The notes: generated from the sequence alone by a model not told the origin. 64,000 nt of DNA from Ralstonia pickettii (GCF_030582395.1 NZ_CP104381.1:1240001-1304000), one strand, 5' to 3'. Positions 16,366 to 26,475 are shown, counted from the first letter of the stretch. Made by a program: numbers and translations.

Positions 16366-17472
16366 ATGACTCAACAACTGCTGTCCCCGGTTCAGACCGG
16401 CCGTACGACCCTCGCCAATCGTGTCGTGATGGCGCCGCTTACGCGCTCGCGCGCCGGTCAGCCGGGTGACGTGCCGACCGAACTGAACGTGACGTATTAC
16501 GCGCAGCGTGCAACGGCCGGCCTCATCGTTACAGAGGCCACGCAAATTTCCCGCCAAGGCCAGGGCTACGCGTGGACACCGGGCATGTACACCGACGAAC
16601 AGGAAGCCGGCTGGAAGGCGGTAGTGGATGCTGTGCACGCCAAGGGCGGCCGCATCTCGCAACAGCTGTGGCACGTGGGCCGTATTTCCAACACGCTGCT
16701 GCAAGAAAACGGCCAGGCTCCCGTCGCGCCGTCTGCCATCGTCGCCAAGGGCGCGCAGAGCTTTGTTGTGCAACCCGACGGCACGCCCGCCAATGTGCCG
16801 ACCAGCGAGCCACGCGCTCTCGCCACGGAAGAAATCCCCGGTGTGATCGCGCAATACCGCCAGGCGGTGCTCCGTGCGCGCCGCGCCGGTTTCGATTTCG
16901 TTGAATTCCATGCCGCCAACGGTTACCTGCTGCACCAATTCCTGTCGACCAACAGCAACCAGCGCACCGACCAATATGGCGGCTCGCTGGAAAACCGCGC
17001 CCGCCTGATCCTTGAAGTGGTCGACACCGCCATCGCCGAGATTGGCGCAGACCGCGTCGGCATCCGCCTGTCGCCGCACTTCGTGGCGCACGACATTGCC
17101 GACGAGCAAACAGAAGAGAGCGCGCTGTACCTCGCTCGCGAGCTGACCAAGCGCGGCATCGCTTACTTGCACATCGCCGAACCCGACTGGGCAGGCGGCC
17201 CCGAACTGAGCAACGATTTCCGCCGCCAACTGCGCGACGCATTCAAGGGCACGCTTATTGTGTGCGGCCAATATACGGCGGAAGAGGGCGAACAGATGAT
17301 CGCCTCCGGTCTGGCCGATGCCGTTGCGTTCGGTCGCCCGTTCATCGCCAATCCTGATCTGGTGGCGCGCTTCCGTGCCGGCGCATCGCTTAACAAGCCG
17401 GATCGTGCAACGTTCTACGGCGGCCGGGAAAAGGGCTACACCGACTATCCGACGCTGGAAGAAGCGGCCTGA
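16366..17472 (+). CDS. nemA: Old yellow enzyme, N-ethylmaleimide reductase type
   Basis: A 368-residue FMN-dependent NAD(P)H ene-reductase that reduces electrophilic alkenes, quinones and nitro compounds. The TIM-barrel markers are present: VVMAPLTRSRA at the start, QLWHVGRIS, the substrate-binding pair in EFHAANGYLLHQF (His and Asn with the catalytic Tyr two residues later), TDQYGGSLENRARL and the C-terminal FYGGREKGYTDYPTL, which is close to E. coli NemA as recalled. AGGAG lies 5 nt before the ATG. With the repressor upstream it makes an electrophile-induced detoxification unit. A strong bidirectional terminator follows. Confidence 0.93.
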   Translation: MTQQLLSPVQTGRTTLANRVVMAPLTRSRAGQPGDVPTELNVTYYAQRATAGLIVTEATQISRQGQGYAWTPGMYTDEQEAGWKAVVDAVHAKGGRISQQLWHVGRISNTLLQENGQAPVAPSAIVAKGAQSFVVQPDGTPANVPTSEPRALATEEIPGVIAQYRQAVLRARRAGFDFVEFHAANGYLLHQFLSTNSNQRTDQYGGSLENRARLILEVVDTAIAEIGADRVGIRLSPHFVAHDIADEQTEESALYLARELTKRGIAYLHIAEPDWAGGPELSNDFRRQLRDAFKGTLIVCGQYTAEEGEQMIASGLADAVAFGRPFIANPDLVARFRAGASLNKPDRATFYGGREKGYTDYPTLEEAA

Positions 17473-17490
17473 TCACCGGTTGTGCCGAAG

Positions 17491-17530
17491 AAAAAAGCCG
17501 CGCAGGCGATTACCCTGCGCGGTTTTTTTT
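17491..17530. terminator. Bidirectional rho-independent terminator
   Basis: A 9-bp stem, CCGCGCAGG (17498-17506) with CCTGCGCGG (17514-17522), is flanked by an A-run on the left and eight T on the right. It can end both nemA and the convergent quinone oxidoreductase gene. Confidence 0.93.
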
Positions 17531-17548
17531 CGTTCAGCGCTGATGTTT

Positions 17549-18523
17549 TTAGGGCTGGATGACGACCTTGCCCGTCACCTTGCGCGCTGCCATGTCCAGC
17601 AGCGCCTGTGTCGTCTGTTCCAATGGATAGCGCGCCGAGATGTGCGGCCGGATCTTGCCTTCCTGCATCCAGCCGAGCATCTGCATCATGTTCGCCAGAT
17701 TCGCCTTGGGCTCGCGGCGGGCAAATTCCCCCCAGAACACACCCACCAGCGATGCGCCTTTCAGCAACGCCAGGTTCAGCGGCATCTTCGGGATCTCACC
17801 GTTGGCAAAGCCGACTACGAGGTAGCGGCCACGCCAGGCGATCGAGCGGAATGCCGGCTCCGCGTAAATGCCTCCAACCGGGTCGTAGATCACGTCCGGG
17901 CCTTTGCCGTCGGTCAGTTCCTTGATGCGCTCGCGCAGGTCTTCGGTCGAATAGTTGATCAGCGCATCCGCGCCGTGGTCCTTGCAGACTGCCAGTTTTT
18001 CGTCGCTCGATGCAGCCGCGATCACGCGCGCGCCGATCGCCTTGCCGATCTCGATAGCCGCCAGCCCGACGCCGCCCGCCGCGCCGAGCACCAGCATCGT
18101 TTCGCCAGCCTTCAATTGCCCGCGATCGACCACTGCGTGGTGCGATGTGCCGTACGTGAGCGTAAATGCGGCGGCGGTATCGAAAGCCATGCCCGGTGGC
18201 ATCGGCATGACGACCTTGGCCGATGCCTTGACCTGCGAAGCAAAGGCGCCCTGGCCAAGAAAGGCAATCACGTGGTCACCGGCCTTCAGGTGCGACACGC
18301 CTTCGCCGACCGCGTTGACCACGCCCGCGACTTCCGAACCGGGCGTGAACGGCAGCTCCGGCTTGAACTGGTACTTGTTCTGGATGATCAGCACGTCAGG
18401 AAAATTCACTCCCGCGGCCTTGACGTCGATCACGACTTCGCCGGCGCCGGGCGAGAGATCCGGCAATGTTTCGATCACCAGCGATTCGGGCGGGCCCCAG
18501 GTCTTGCAGACGACGGCTTTCAT
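17549..18523 (-). CDS. NADPH:quinone oxidoreductase / MDR-family reductase
   Basis: A 324-residue medium-chain reductase of the quinone oxidoreductase group (QOR). The N-terminal GroES-like domain (GEVVIDVKAAGVNFPDVLIIQ) lacks the zinc ligands of alcohol dehydrogenases, and the Rossmann part shows LGAAGGVGLAAIEIGKAIGA for NADPH binding, followed by VIYDPVGG. GAGGAG precedes tandem ATG codons; the second (18523), 7 nt away, gives the canonical MKAVV start. It converges on nemA; since both reduce quinones or enones the pair fits electrophile defence, but shared control is not shown. Confidence 0.9.
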   Translation of the reverse strand: MKAVVCKTWGPPESLVIETLPDLSPGAGEVVIDVKAAGVNFPDVLIIQNKYQFKPELPFTPGSEVAGVVNAVGEGVSHLKAGDHVIAFLGQGAFASQVKASAKVVMPMPPGMAFDTAAAFTLTYGTSHHAVVDRGQLKAGETMLVLGAAGGVGLAAIEIGKAIGARVIAAASSDEKLAVCKDHGADALINYSTEDLRERIKELTDGKGPDVIYDPVGGIYAEPAFRSIAWRGRYLVVGFANGEIPKMPLNLALLKGASLVGVFWGEFARREPKANLANMMQMLGWMQEGKIRPHISARYPLEQTTQALLDMAARKVTGKVVIQP

Positions 18524-18721
18524 CATGTGTCTCCTCAACAGTCTTGCGTTGGATTGTTCGCCATCTCGCATGCATTGCACGCGATCTCGCGTGGCAGTGT
18601 AACCGAATAAAAGCACGGTCGTTCGATTTGGCCGGCCACGATGAATCGCGCGGCCTGTCGATGCATATTTTGTATGCGTGTAGAACGTGTGCCCAAGCAC
18701 GATTCGCGGACGTTGCTCGGT

Positions 18722-18734
18722 TACAATCCGCGCC
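18722..18734 (+). promoter_or_regulatory. Candidate leaderless promoter of surE
   Basis: TACAAT at 18722-18727 is followed by the 7-nt spacer CCGCGCC and then the surE ATG. No ribosome site lies between. The arrangement is nearly identical to that of dnaX and rlmB. Confidence 0.55.
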
Positions 18735-19490
18735 ATGCATATTCTCATTGCCAACGACGACGGATACCTCGCCCCTGGGCTTGCAGCGCTGCATCGCGCG
18801 CTGAGCCCCCTCGGCCGCGTGACGGTGGTCGCACCAGAACAGAACCACAGCGGCGCGTCCAACTCGCTGACGCTGCAGCGTCCGCTTTCGGTGTTCGAAG
18901 CGACGGAAGGTGCCCAGAAGGGTTTTCGCTTCGTCAACGGCACGCCGACGGATTGCGTTCACATCGCGCTCACCGGCATGATCGAAGAGAAGCCCGACTT
19001 GGTCGTCTCCGGTATCAACCAGGGCCAGAACATGGGTGAAGACGTGCTGTATTCCGGCACGGTCGCCGCCGCCATCGAAGGTTACCTGTTCGGTATTCCG
19101 TCGATTGCGTTTTCGCAGGCCGACAAGGGCTGGACGCACCTCGACGCCGCCGAGCGCATTGCCCGCGAGGTGGTCGAGCGCTATCTGTCCGATCCGCTGG
19201 ACGGGCCGGTCCTGCTGAACGTCAACATCCCGAATCTGCCGTACGCCGAGCTGGCTGGTTGGCGTGCGACGCGTCTGGGCAAGCGGCATCAGTCGCAGCC
19301 GGTGATCCGTCAGGCCAATCCGCGCGGTGAGCCGATCTTCTGGGTCGGTGCCGCCGGCGATGCAAAAGACGCCAGCGAGGGCACCGATTTCCACGCCGTT
19401 GCGCACGGCTTCGTCTCGCTGACGCCGCTGCAGCTCGATCTGACCGATACGGCCCAACTGCGCACGGTGCGCCGCTGGCAGACACCATGA
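18735..19490 (+). CDS. surE: 5'/3'-nucleotidase SurE
   Basis: A 251-residue stationary-phase survival protein, a metal-dependent nucleotidase and exopolyphosphatase. The N-terminus [16 protein letters not shown] holds the metal-binding Asp pair; SGANSLTLQ-like (here [12 protein letters not shown]), NGTPTDCVH and [21 protein letters not shown] are the other family signatures. It begins the conserved surE-pcm-nlpD-rpoS block, 15 bp before pcm. The start at 18735 is the first residue of the conserved sequence. Confidence 0.97.
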   Translation: MHILIANDDGYLAPGLAALHRALSPLGRVTVVAPEQNHSGASNSLTLQRPLSVFEATEGAQKGFRFVNGTPTDCVHIALTGMIEEKPDLVVSGINQGQNMGEDVLYSGTVAAAIEGYLFGIPSIAFSQADKGWTHLDAAERIAREVVERYLSDPLDGPVLLNVNIPNLPYAELAGWRATRLGKRHQSQPVIRQANPRGEPIFWVGAAGDAKDASEGTDFHAVAHGFVSLTPLQLDLTDTAQLRTVRRWQTP

Positions 19491-19505
19491 TCGGCCCGGT
19501 GGCTC

Positions 19506-20450
19506 ATGTCTGAACGCCCGCGCGACCGGCGCTTCCCGTTGACGCTCGATGCAGTGGTCGAGCGTAAGCCGGCGGAGCCCCAGCGTAAAACGCGAATCTC
19601 GTCCGGGGTAAGCGCAGTCTCGCGCCCCACGCCGGTGCGCGCGGCATCCGTGGAGCGCGCGTCGCCCGCTTCCGCCCCCGCACCCGCGCCGCAACGTGTG
19701 GCGGGGGTCGACGCCGCGGTCGGCGCCGTCGCTGCGAGCGCTGTGCAGGCACGCACAGCGGCAGCGCATGCGGCGGCGGGCGGCATGGCGTCGGACCGCG
19801 CGCGTCAGGCATTGGTTGGCCGGGTGCAAGCCGGCGGCGTGAGTGACAAGCGCGTGCTGGCAGCGATCGGCACCGTGCCGCGCCATCTGTTTGTCGATGC
19901 TGGCCTGGCGTCGCAGGCGTATGAGGATTCCGCACTGCCGATCGGCCATCAGCAAACGATCTCGAAGCCGTCAGTGGTCGGGCGGATGATCGAGTTGTTG
20001 TTAAGTGGACGGTCGGGCCGCACCGGCATGCCGCTGGCACGTGTGCTGGAAATCGGCACTGGCTGCGGCTACCAGGCAGCCGTTCTGGCGCAACTCGCCG
20101 ACGAGGTGTACTCCATCGAGCGCGTTCGTCCGCTGCACGAAAAAGCCAAAGCGAACTTGCGGCCACTCCGCGTGCCAAACATCCGTCTGCACTATGGCGA
20201 CGGCATGCTGGGGCTGCCGAAGGCCGCGCCGTTCGACGCCATCATCCTGGCGGCGGCGGGGCTGGAGGTGCCGCAGGCGCTGCTCGACCAGCTTACTGTC
20301 GGCGGCCGGCTGGTTGCCCCAGTGGCCACCGACCGCAACAGTGGCCCCGCGCAGCAGCTCGTTCTCATCGAGCGCCGCAGCCGCTTTCAGTTTCACAGTA
20401 CCGCGCTTGAAGGCGTTTTCTTTGTCCCGTTAAAATCAGGAACTGTTTAG
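19506..20450 (+). CDS. pcm: Protein-L-isoaspartate O-methyltransferase with N-terminal extension
   Basis: A 314-residue SAM-dependent enzyme that repairs isoaspartyl residues in aged proteins. The catalytic domain starts near residue 98 and shows [12 protein letters not shown], the SAM motif [24 protein letters not shown] and the final VGGRLVAPV. The usual length is about 210 residues; the first 95 or so are an Ala/Arg/Pro-rich low-complexity extension of unknown role. A later start is possible, but the extension is in frame with a start codon 15 bp after surE, the spacing expected in an operon. It is followed by nlpD with a 1-bp gap. Confidence 0.93.
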   Translation: MSERPRDRRFPLTLDAVVERKPAEPQRKTRISSGVSAVSRPTPVRAASVERASPASAPAPAPQRVAGVDAAVGAVAASAVQARTAAAHAAAGGMASDRARQALVGRVQAGGVSDKRVLAAIGTVPRHLFVDAGLASQAYEDSALPIGHQQTISKPSVVGRMIELLLSGRSGRTGMPLARVLEIGTGCGYQAAVLAQLADEVYSIERVRPLHEKAKANLRPLRVPNIRLHYGDGMLGLPKAAPFDAIILAAAGLEVPQALLDQLTVGGRLVAPVATDRNSGPAQQLVLIERRSRFQFHSTALEGVFFVPLKSGTV

Positions 20451-20451
20451 C

Positions 20452-21279
20452 ATGTTCACTTCCCGGAGCTCCATGAACCGTCCAAGCCCCGCACGCGCAG
20501 GCCGGCTCGCCGTGGCGATGGTGTCGGCCGCACTATTGGCGGCTTGCGCATCCTCCGGCAATCAGGCCCCCGTTCTCGACCGCACCTCGCGTGCCGGCAG
20601 CGCTGGGACCGTATCGCAAGAGCCGCCGCCCCCCGGCTACTATCGCGTCAAGCGTGGCGATACCTTGTACAGCATCGCCCTGCGCAACGGCCAGGCGCCG
20701 CGAGACCTTGTGGCCTGGAACAACATCGCCAACCCGAACCAGATCGAAGTCGATCAGCTGCTACGCGTTGTTCCGCCGAACGCCGATGTCAGCAGCAGCG
20801 GGGCCATCGTCACGCCGGTTCGCCCGCCTAACACAACTACGCAGCCGGTCGACTCCACGCCAGCCACCGCGCCGTCCGCAGCGGCGTCCACCGCTCCTGC
20901 CGGGGCAAGCGACAGCGCAATTTCCCTGGCTTGGCCGGCACGCGGCTCGCTCATCAACCGTTTCGATGACAAGAGCAACAAGGGCATCGACATTGGTGGC
21001 AAACGTGGTGATGCGGTGGTCGCTGCCGACGACGGAAAAGTGATCCACGTTGGACCCTTGCGTGGGTACGGGAATCTTGTCATCATCAAACACAACGACA
21101 CGTTCCTGACCGCCTACGGCAACAACGACAAGGTTCTGGTCACCGAGCAATCCACGGTCAAGAAAGGGCAGAAGATCGCCGAAATGGGCAGTACCGATGC
21201 GGATCGCGTGAAGCTTCATTTTGAAGTGCGCCGTAACGGTAAGCCGGTCGATCCGATGCGCTACTTGCCGCCTCAATAG
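20452..21279 (+). CDS. nlpD: NlpD-like LysM/M23 lipoprotein (amidase activator)
   Basis: A 275-residue lipoprotein: lipobox LLAAC with Cys32 as the lipidation site, a LysM peptidoglycan-binding domain ([19 protein letters not shown], about 63-108), a Pro/Thr/Ala linker and a C-terminal LytM (M23) domain. The metal ligands of active M23 peptidases are missing: the H-x3-D motif reads NKGID and the H-x-H motif reads AYGNND. NlpD of E. coli is degenerate in the same way and activates the amidase AmiC in daughter-cell separation, so this is probably a regulator, not a peptidase. A second start at 20473 (MNRPSP) would also keep the signal peptide. Confidence 0.93.
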   Translation: MFTSRSSMNRPSPARAGRLAVAMVSAALLAACASSGNQAPVLDRTSRAGSAGTVSQEPPPPGYYRVKRGDTLYSIALRNGQAPRDLVAWNNIANPNQIEVDQLLRVVPPNADVSSSGAIVTPVRPPNTTTQPVDSTPATAPSAAASTAPAGASDSAISLAWPARGSLINRFDDKSNKGIDIGGKRGDAVVAADDGKVIHVGPLRGYGNLVIIKHNDTFLTAYGNNDKVLVTEQSTVKKGQKIAEMGSTDADRVKLHFEVRRNGKPVDPMRYLPPQ

Positions 21280-21287
21280 AGGTATGC

Positions 21288-22424
21288 ATGCCGCGCCAGA
21301 AAGCTGCCACGCCCGTCACCCCCGCCGATGACAACATCGACGCTGCTGTAGAGGGCCAGAGCACCCCGAATGGGCGCGCGGGGCGGCGTGCGCGCGGCGC
21401 GGCACAGCCTCCTGCTGAAGAGATCGAAGTCGTCGACGCGCTGGTCGACGATCTACCTGCCTCCGATTCTGCTGATCTCAACGATACGTCGGACAGTGCC
21501 GACGAGCCGGATGAAGAAGAGGAAGAGGGTGAAGAGGCCGAGGAGGCCGCACCCGAGGAAGATTTCCGCAAGGTGCTGCAGGCCGAACTGGCCGCCGACA
21601 CGGTTCAGCACTACCTCAATCGCATCAGCATCAAGCCGCTCCTGACCCCAGCGGAGGAGCTGCATTTTTCGACGCTGGCCAAGGCGGGCGAATTTGCCGC
21701 GCGCCAGGTCATGATCGAGCGCAACCTGCGCTTGGTCGTAAGCATCGCGAAGGGCTATCTGAACCGCGGTGTGCCGCTCCTTGATTTGATCGAAGAGGGC
21801 AACCTGGGTCTGATGCACGCGATCGAAAAATTCGATCCGGAACGCGGGTTCCGTTTCTCGACGTATGCAACGTGGTGGATCCGCCAGAGCATCGAACGCG
21901 CGATCATGAATCAGGCGCGTACGGTCCGTCTGCCGGTGCATGTGATTCGTGAGCTCAATCAAGTGTTGCGCGCTAAGCGCCATCTCGAAAAGAGTGGTGT
22001 GGACGGCCGCGACGCAAGCCTCGAAGACATCGCCCACCTGCTCGGCAAGACCACGGAAGAAGTGCAGGACGTGCTCTCGCTCAACGAGCACACGACTTCG
22101 CTCGACACACCGTTCGATCTTGATCCGGGTACGAGCCTGCTCGATTTCCTATCGGACGAGCATGGTGCCTCGCCGGATCAGGAGGTGGCACATCGCGAGC
22201 TTTCACTGCTGATGAAGTCGTGGCTTGCGCGCTTGTCCGACAAGCACCGCTATGTGGTGGAGCGCCGCTTCGGCCTCAATTACATCGAGCCTGCGACTCT
22301 GGAAGAGCTGGCCGCCGAGATGGGCCTGACGCGCGAACGTGTTCGTCAGATTCAGCAGGAAGCGCTGGTCAAGCTCAAGCGCCATTTCGCTTCGCAGGGC
22401 GTGCGTAAGGACGCGGTGCTGTAA
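21288..22424 (+). CDS. rpoS: RNA polymerase sigma factor RpoS
   Basis: The 378-residue stationary-phase and general-stress sigma factor. An acidic, low-complexity N-terminal region of about 95 residues (rich in Asp and Glu) precedes region 1.2 ([22 protein letters not shown]). Region 2 contains [37 protein letters not shown], region 3 follows, and region 4.2 ends [21 protein letters not shown]. The gene is 8 bp after nlpD. In E. coli the main rpoS promoter lies inside nlpD; I could not confirm such a site here. The acidic segment is longer than in E. coli RpoS (330 residues) and typical for beta-proteobacteria. Confidence 0.96.
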   Translation: MPRQKAATPVTPADDNIDAAVEGQSTPNGRAGRRARGAAQPPAEEIEVVDALVDDLPASDSADLNDTSDSADEPDEEEEEGEEAEEAAPEEDFRKVLQAELAADTVQHYLNRISIKPLLTPAEELHFSTLAKAGEFAARQVMIERNLRLVVSIAKGYLNRGVPLLDLIEEGNLGLMHAIEKFDPERGFRFSTYATWWIRQSIERAIMNQARTVRLPVHVIRELNQVLRAKRHLEKSGVDGRDASLEDIAHLLGKTTEEVQDVLSLNEHTTSLDTPFDLDPGTSLLDFLSDEHGASPDQEVAHRELSLLMKSWLARLSDKHRYVVERRFGLNYIEPATLEELAAEMGLTRERVRQIQQEALVKLKRHFASQGVRKDAVL

Positions 22425-22461
22425 GGCGCCGCTGCCTCTCTTCTTTCTCCTCCAGTTCCAT

Positions 22462-23325
22462 TCAGTCGTTCCGAAGCTCCAGCAGCATCGGTTGGTGATC
22501 CGATGCTTGCGTGGTGCTGTTGACTTCCATCCGCAGCACGCGCGGCTTCAATGGATCGCTGATCAGCATGAAATCGCACGCGTAGGCGGATTCTGTCCAG
22601 CCCGCGCGGTCGTGCACACCAAAGGTCGGTGGCTGCGGCGTGGTGCCGTGCGCGATCTCCCACGCATCATGCAAAGCGGCTTCCCGAGTGAACGGCACGG
22701 TGGCCAAGCGCTTCGGTGTGGAATCCGGCCTGCAATTGAAATCACCGCAAATGATGGTTGCCGTGGTCTGCGCAAGCGGGCGAAATGGGCCTGTTTCTGG
22801 CTCTGAGCCAAGCACCGATGGTTGAAGCGCGCGTGCGCAACCTTCTGTGTGGATCGCGCGCAGCGCATCGATTTGCGCCAGACGTTGAGGCTCCGAGTAA
22901 TACTCCAGATGCGTTGTGACGACGCGCAGCGCGCCAAACGGCGCTTGGACGATCGCCTCAATGGCCATGCGCGGCATGTATGGCGTGGCATCGGGCGGGC
23001 ACGGCAGCGCGTGGCGCCGGACGTAATGCACGGGCAGACGTGTGGCGATCGCGTTGCCAAAGCGCTGCACATGTGTGCCGTTGTGCCGCTCCAGCGCGAA
23101 CCCGCCGATCACGGTGTAGTCGGAGCCAAGCGCGTCGGCGAGTTCGCTCCATTGATCGATGCCTGGTCGGCCTGGCAGGTCGCTTAAGCCGGAGGTGACT
23201 TCCTGCAGGCACAACACGTCGAATTCGGACATGGCACGTGCGTGCGCGAGTTGGCGCTCGAGGCTGACTTGCCCGTCGGCGCCGCGGCCCCACTGGATAT
23301 TCCACGTCAGGATGACGGTGCCCAT
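22462..23325 (-). CDS. Endonuclease/exonuclease/phosphatase family protein
   Basis: A 287-residue enzyme of the EEP superfamily, a metal-dependent phosphodiester hydrolase. The family motifs are present in order: [10 protein letters not shown] at the start, [29 protein letters not shown] and the terminal [10 protein letters not shown]. There is no signal peptide. The substrate could be DNA, a phospholipid headgroup or a small phosphate ester; the sequence does not decide. It converges on rpoS and its start lies 22 bp from the rlmD start on the other strand. Confidence 0.88.
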   Translation of the reverse strand: MGTVILTWNIQWGRGADGQVSLERQLAHARAMSEFDVLCLQEVTSGLSDLPGRPGIDQWSELADALGSDYTVIGGFALERHNGTHVQRFGNAIATRLPVHYVRRHALPCPPDATPYMPRMAIEAIVQAPFGALRVVTTHLEYYSEPQRLAQIDALRAIHTEGCARALQPSVLGSEPETGPFRPLAQTTATIICGDFNCRPDSTPKRLATVPFTREAALHDAWEIAHGTTPQPPTFGVHDRAGWTESAYACDFMLISDPLKPRVLRMEVNSTTQASDHQPMLLELRND

Positions 23326-23347
23326 GCTGGTCCTCCGGTGTCTTACA

Positions 23348-24838
23348 ATGCCGCCCTTGTCCTCATTTTGCCCAGGCTCGCTCGTGTCTCAAGCTGCACC
23401 TAACGTCACGCCTTCCTCTCCTGATTCAGCAATCGCCGCTACGGACGCGCCGCCCGCCAAACCACGTGGCCGCCGTAAACCGGAGATGCCCGTGGCCGGC
23501 CCTTTGGACATCGTCTCCCTCGACGGCGAAGCGCGCGGCATCGGCCGCTTGACCAATGAAGATGGTACGCCGGGCAAGGTGGTCTTCGTCGAAGGCGCAT
23601 TGCCGGGTGAGCGCGTCATGTATCGCAGTCATCGCGTGAAGTCGTCGTACGAGCAGGCGAGCGTGGTGGACATTTTGCGCCAGTCCGCCTCGCGCGTGAC
23701 GCCGCATTGCAAGTTCTTTGGCGTGTGCGGTGGCTGCTCGATGCAGCATCTGGATTCGCGCGCACAGGTCGCGATCAAGCAGCGCGTGCTGGAAGACGAC
23801 CTGTGGCATCTGGCCAAGCTGCGTCCGGACGTCGTGTTCCGACCGATTGCCGGCCCCGACTGGGGCTACCGCTATCGCGCCCGCTTGACCGTGCGCCATG
23901 TTGCGGCCAAAGGTGGTGTGCTGGTGGGCTTCCACGAGCGCAAGAGCAGCTACGTGGCCGACATGACGTCGTGCGAGGTGCTGCCGCCGCACGTATCCGC
24001 GCTGCTGGTGCCGTTGCGCGAGTTGGTGGGGCGCCTGTCGATCGTGCAACGTATGCCGCAGATCGAGCTGGCGGTCGGGCAGGACGTGACCGCGCTGGTT
24101 TTGCGCAATCTGGAGCCCATCACCGCCGAGGATGAGGCCGAGCTGCGCACTTTTGCCGATCAGCACAACGTTCAGTTCTGGCTGCAACCCAAGGGGCCGG
24201 ACACCGTCTATCCGTTCTATCCCCTCGACCGTACACTGACGTACACGCTGCCGGAGTTTGGCATCACGATGCCGTTCAAACCGACGGATTTCACGCAGGT
24301 CAATCACCAGATCAACCGGGTGCTGATGTCGCGGGCGCTGAAGTTGCTCGATGCCCGGCCCAGCGATCGGCTCCTTGACCTGTTCTGCGGTATCGGCAAC
24401 TTCACGCTGCCAATGGCGACGCGGGCGCGCGAAGTCATGGGCATCGAAGGCAGCGAGGCGCTGACAACCCGGGCGCTCGCCAACGCCCAGCACAACGGTT
24501 TGGACGCGAAAACGACGTTCGCTTGCCGCAATCTCTTCGAAGTGTCGGCCGATGATATTGCCGCTCTGGGCAAGTTCGATCGTTGGCTGATCGATCCGCC
24601 GCGCGAAGGTGCGTTGGCTGTGTCCAAGGCACTGGCTGAGTTGTCTCAACGTGGCGGTGAGGCCGCTGATTTGCTGCCTAAGCGTATCGTCTACGTGTCA
24701 TGCAACCCTGCAACGCTGGCGCGCGATGCGGGTTTGCTCGTGCATGAGGCCGGATACAGGCTGGCGGGCGCAGGGGTGGTCAATATGTTTCCGCACACCT
24801 CGCACGTGGAATCGATGGCGGTATTCGAGCGTGACTAA
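23348..24838 (+). CDS. rlmD: 23S rRNA (uracil-1939-C5)-methyltransferase RlmD
   Basis: A 496-residue SAM-dependent rRNA methyltransferase. It has an N-terminal TRAM domain ([16 protein letters not shown]), an iron-sulfur cluster ([15 protein letters not shown]) and a C-terminal methyltransferase domain with [16 protein letters not shown] and the catalytic [11 protein letters not shown]. The start is uncertain: the ATG at 23348 overlaps a TACAAT -10-like hexamer (23344-23349), so the GTG at 23384 may be the real start, giving 484 residues. Both keep all domains. Confidence 0.9.
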   Translation: MPPLSSFCPGSLVSQAAPNVTPSSPDSAIAATDAPPAKPRGRRKPEMPVAGPLDIVSLDGEARGIGRLTNEDGTPGKVVFVEGALPGERVMYRSHRVKSSYEQASVVDILRQSASRVTPHCKFFGVCGGCSMQHLDSRAQVAIKQRVLEDDLWHLAKLRPDVVFRPIAGPDWGYRYRARLTVRHVAAKGGVLVGFHERKSSYVADMTSCEVLPPHVSALLVPLRELVGRLSIVQRMPQIELAVGQDVTALVLRNLEPITAEDEAELRTFADQHNVQFWLQPKGPDTVYPFYPLDRTLTYTLPEFGITMPFKPTDFTQVNHQINRVLMSRALKLLDARPSDRLLDLFCGIGNFTLPMATRAREVMGIEGSEALTTRALANAQHNGLDAKTTFACRNLFEVSADDIAALGKFDRWLIDPPREGALAVSKALAELSQRGGEAADLLPKRIVYVSCNPATLARDAGLLVHEAGYRLAGAGVVNMFPHTSHVESMAVFERD

Positions 24839-24862
24839 GTACGCATCACGCAATCTGCGTGC

Positions 24863-24897
24863 AAAAAAAACCGGCGCATGAGGCGCCGGTTTTTTTT
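24863..24897. terminator. Bidirectional rho-independent terminator
   Basis: Eight A, the stem CCGGCGC (24871-24877) with GCGCCGG (24883-24889) around a 5-nt loop, then eight T. It serves rlmD and the convergent Bax-inhibitor-like gene. Confidence 0.95.
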
Positions 24898-24937
24898 GCA
24901 CCACGCTATTGCTAGCGCACTGCGGGGTAAGGTTCGC

Positions 24938-25639
24938 TCAGTTGCGATTCCCGCCGAAGATCCCCAGGATGGCCAGCAGGTTCGTAAAAATGTTGTAGAC
25001 GTCCAGGTAGATGGCCAGGGTAGCCGTCACGTAGTTGGTCTCGCCGCCGTTCACGATGCGCTGCACGTCGAACAGGATGTACGCCGAGAAGATCGCGATA
25101 GCCAGTACCGAGATCGTCAGCATCATCGCGGGCAGTTGCAGCCAGATGTTGGCCACCGAGCCAACGATCAGCACCAGCACGCCCATGAACAGCCACTTAC
25201 CCAGGCCCGAGAAATCGCGCTTGCTGACCGTGGCGACCGTCGCCATCACGCCGAAGATGATCGCTGTTCCTCCGAACGCCGTCATGATGAGTGACGCGCC
25301 ATTCGAGAAGCCCAGAATCATGCCGATCAACCGGGACAGCATCAGCCCCATGAAGAAGGTGAAGCCAAGCAGCAATGCCACGCCGACGCCGCTGTTCTTG
25401 AAGCGCTCAATGGCGTAGAAGAAACCAAAAGCCACTGCCATGAAGATGACGAAACCCATCAGCGGGTTGCGTCCCATCAGGTTGAAGCCGGTGGCGACGC
25501 CGATCCAGGCACCGAGGATGGTGGGGATCATGGAAAGCGCGAGCAGCCAATAGGTATTGCGCAGCACGCGATTGCGGACGGCCAACGCGCCGGCGGTGCC
25601 GGAAGCGCCAAAACCGTACGTGTTGAGTTGGTTGTCCAT
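24938..25639 (-). CDS. Bax inhibitor-1/YccA family membrane protein
   Basis: A 233-residue inner-membrane protein with seven predicted transmembrane segments, the first at NTYWLLALSMIPTILGAWIGVATGF and the last after SAYILFDVQRIVNGGETNYVTATLAIYLDVYNIF, the conserved C-terminal signature of BI-1/YccA (proton- or calcium-leak and FtsH-modulating proteins). AAGGAG lies 6 nt before the ATG at 25639, which fixes the start; an open frame extends much further upstream but without a ribosome site. YccA of E. coli interacts with FtsH and HflKC, whose genes are also in this window, but no direct link is shown. Confidence 0.93.
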   Translation of the reverse strand: MDNQLNTYGFGASGTAGALAVRNRVLRNTYWLLALSMIPTILGAWIGVATGFNLMGRNPLMGFVIFMAVAFGFFYAIERFKNSGVGVALLLGFTFFMGLMLSRLIGMILGFSNGASLIMTAFGGTAIIFGVMATVATVSKRDFSGLGKWLFMGVLVLIVGSVANIWLQLPAMMLTISVLAIAIFSAYILFDVQRIVNGGETNYVTATLAIYLDVYNIFTNLLAILGIFGGNRN

Positions 25640-26007
25640 GCGAACTCCTTGGGTGAATGACATTGCAGACAATGCGACGACACAGCGAATGTGGCATCCG
25701 AGGCGGGCTTTTGCAAGCCACCTCGTCCTTACTTGGAGAGTCAGCATGCCACGCGGTTCCGGCGGCGGGAGGGCAATCGGGACGGAAAATGCCCTTTGGA
25801 CGTGACTTTTCGTGCTCTCCATAAGGGGATACTAAGCCGTGTTCATCGGGCTGGCGGCGTGCGCTGCGGGAAGTGACTGTGCCGCCTCCCCCCGCGGCCA
25901 CCGCGCGTCACCATCGGTTGCACCGCTTGACATCCAATCCGGTTCCCTCCCGTGTTAGAATCTAACGTTTATCTTTCACGTAACACCTTCATTTTTTGGA
26001 GTTTTTG
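25640..26007. promoter_or_regulatory. Gene-free region with the ndk promoter and a palindrome over its -10
   Basis: This 368-bp stretch between divergent genes holds no protein I can support. Near its right end lies an extended -10 element (TGT then TAGAAT, 25956-25961) for ndk. The perfect 13-bp palindrome GTTAGA-A-TCTAAC (25954-25966) overlaps that -10. A TTGACA at 25928-25933 is too far (22 bp) to be its -35. The rest (25640-25920) shows nothing recognisable. Confidence 0.5.
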
Positions 26008-26433
26008 ATGGCGCTCGAACGCACTTTGTCGATTATCAAACCGGATGCCGTGGCCAAGAATGTCATCGGCCAGATCTACGCCCGCTTCGAAGGTGCCGGC
26101 CTGAAGATCGTCGCAGCCAAGATGATCCACCTGTCGCGCGCTGAAGCCGAACAGTTCTACGCTGTGCACAAGGAGCGCCCGTTCTTCAAGGACCTGGTGG
26201 ACTTCATGATCTCGGGCCCGGTGATGGTGCAGGCGCTGGAAGGCGAAAACGCAATCGCCAAGAACCGTGACCTGATGGGCGCAACCGATCCGAAGAAGGC
26301 AGAGAAGGGCACCATCCGCGCCGACTTCGCTGACAGCATCGACGCCAACGCCGTGCACGGTTCGGACGCAGCTGAAACGGCTGCCGTGGAAATTGCGTTC
26401 TTCTTCCCGGGCCTGAACATTTACAGCCGCTAA
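26008..26433 (+). CDS. ndk: Nucleoside diphosphate kinase
   Basis: A 141-residue enzyme that moves the gamma-phosphate of ATP to nucleoside diphosphates through a phosphohistidine. [18 protein letters not shown] opens the protein, and the active-site His sits in [10 protein letters not shown]. Length is typical of the family. The ATG at 26008 is preferred over one four codons earlier because it starts the conserved sequence and has TTGGAG 8 nt upstream. It begins a long co-directional run of housekeeping genes down to purA. Confidence 0.97.
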   Translation: MALERTLSIIKPDAVAKNVIGQIYARFEGAGLKIVAAKMIHLSRAEAEQFYAVHKERPFFKDLVDFMISGPVMVQALEGENAIAKNRDLMGATDPKKAEKGTIRADFADSIDANAVHGSDAAETAAVEIAFFFPGLNIYSR

Positions 26434-26475
26434 GCGTCAACACTAGACTGGGATTGTGGTTTCGGGTTGCAAGTC

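Noticed and set aside
17318..18610. A 430-codon plus-strand open frame opposite the quinone oxidoreductase
   Set aside because: It starts inside nemA in another frame and crosses a strong terminator; shadow of real genes.
20935..21279. NlpD taken as an active M23 endopeptidase
   Set aside because: The zinc ligands are replaced (NKGID, AYGNND), as in E. coli NlpD, so it is better read as an amidase activator.
23426..24649. A 407-codon minus-strand open frame opposite rlmD
   Set aside because: RlmD on the plus strand has the cluster, SAM and catalytic motifs; the antisense frame has none.
25926..25961. TTGACA paired with TAGAAT as a standard ndk promoter
   Set aside because: The spacer is over 20 bp, too long for sigma-70; the extended -10 is a better explanation.
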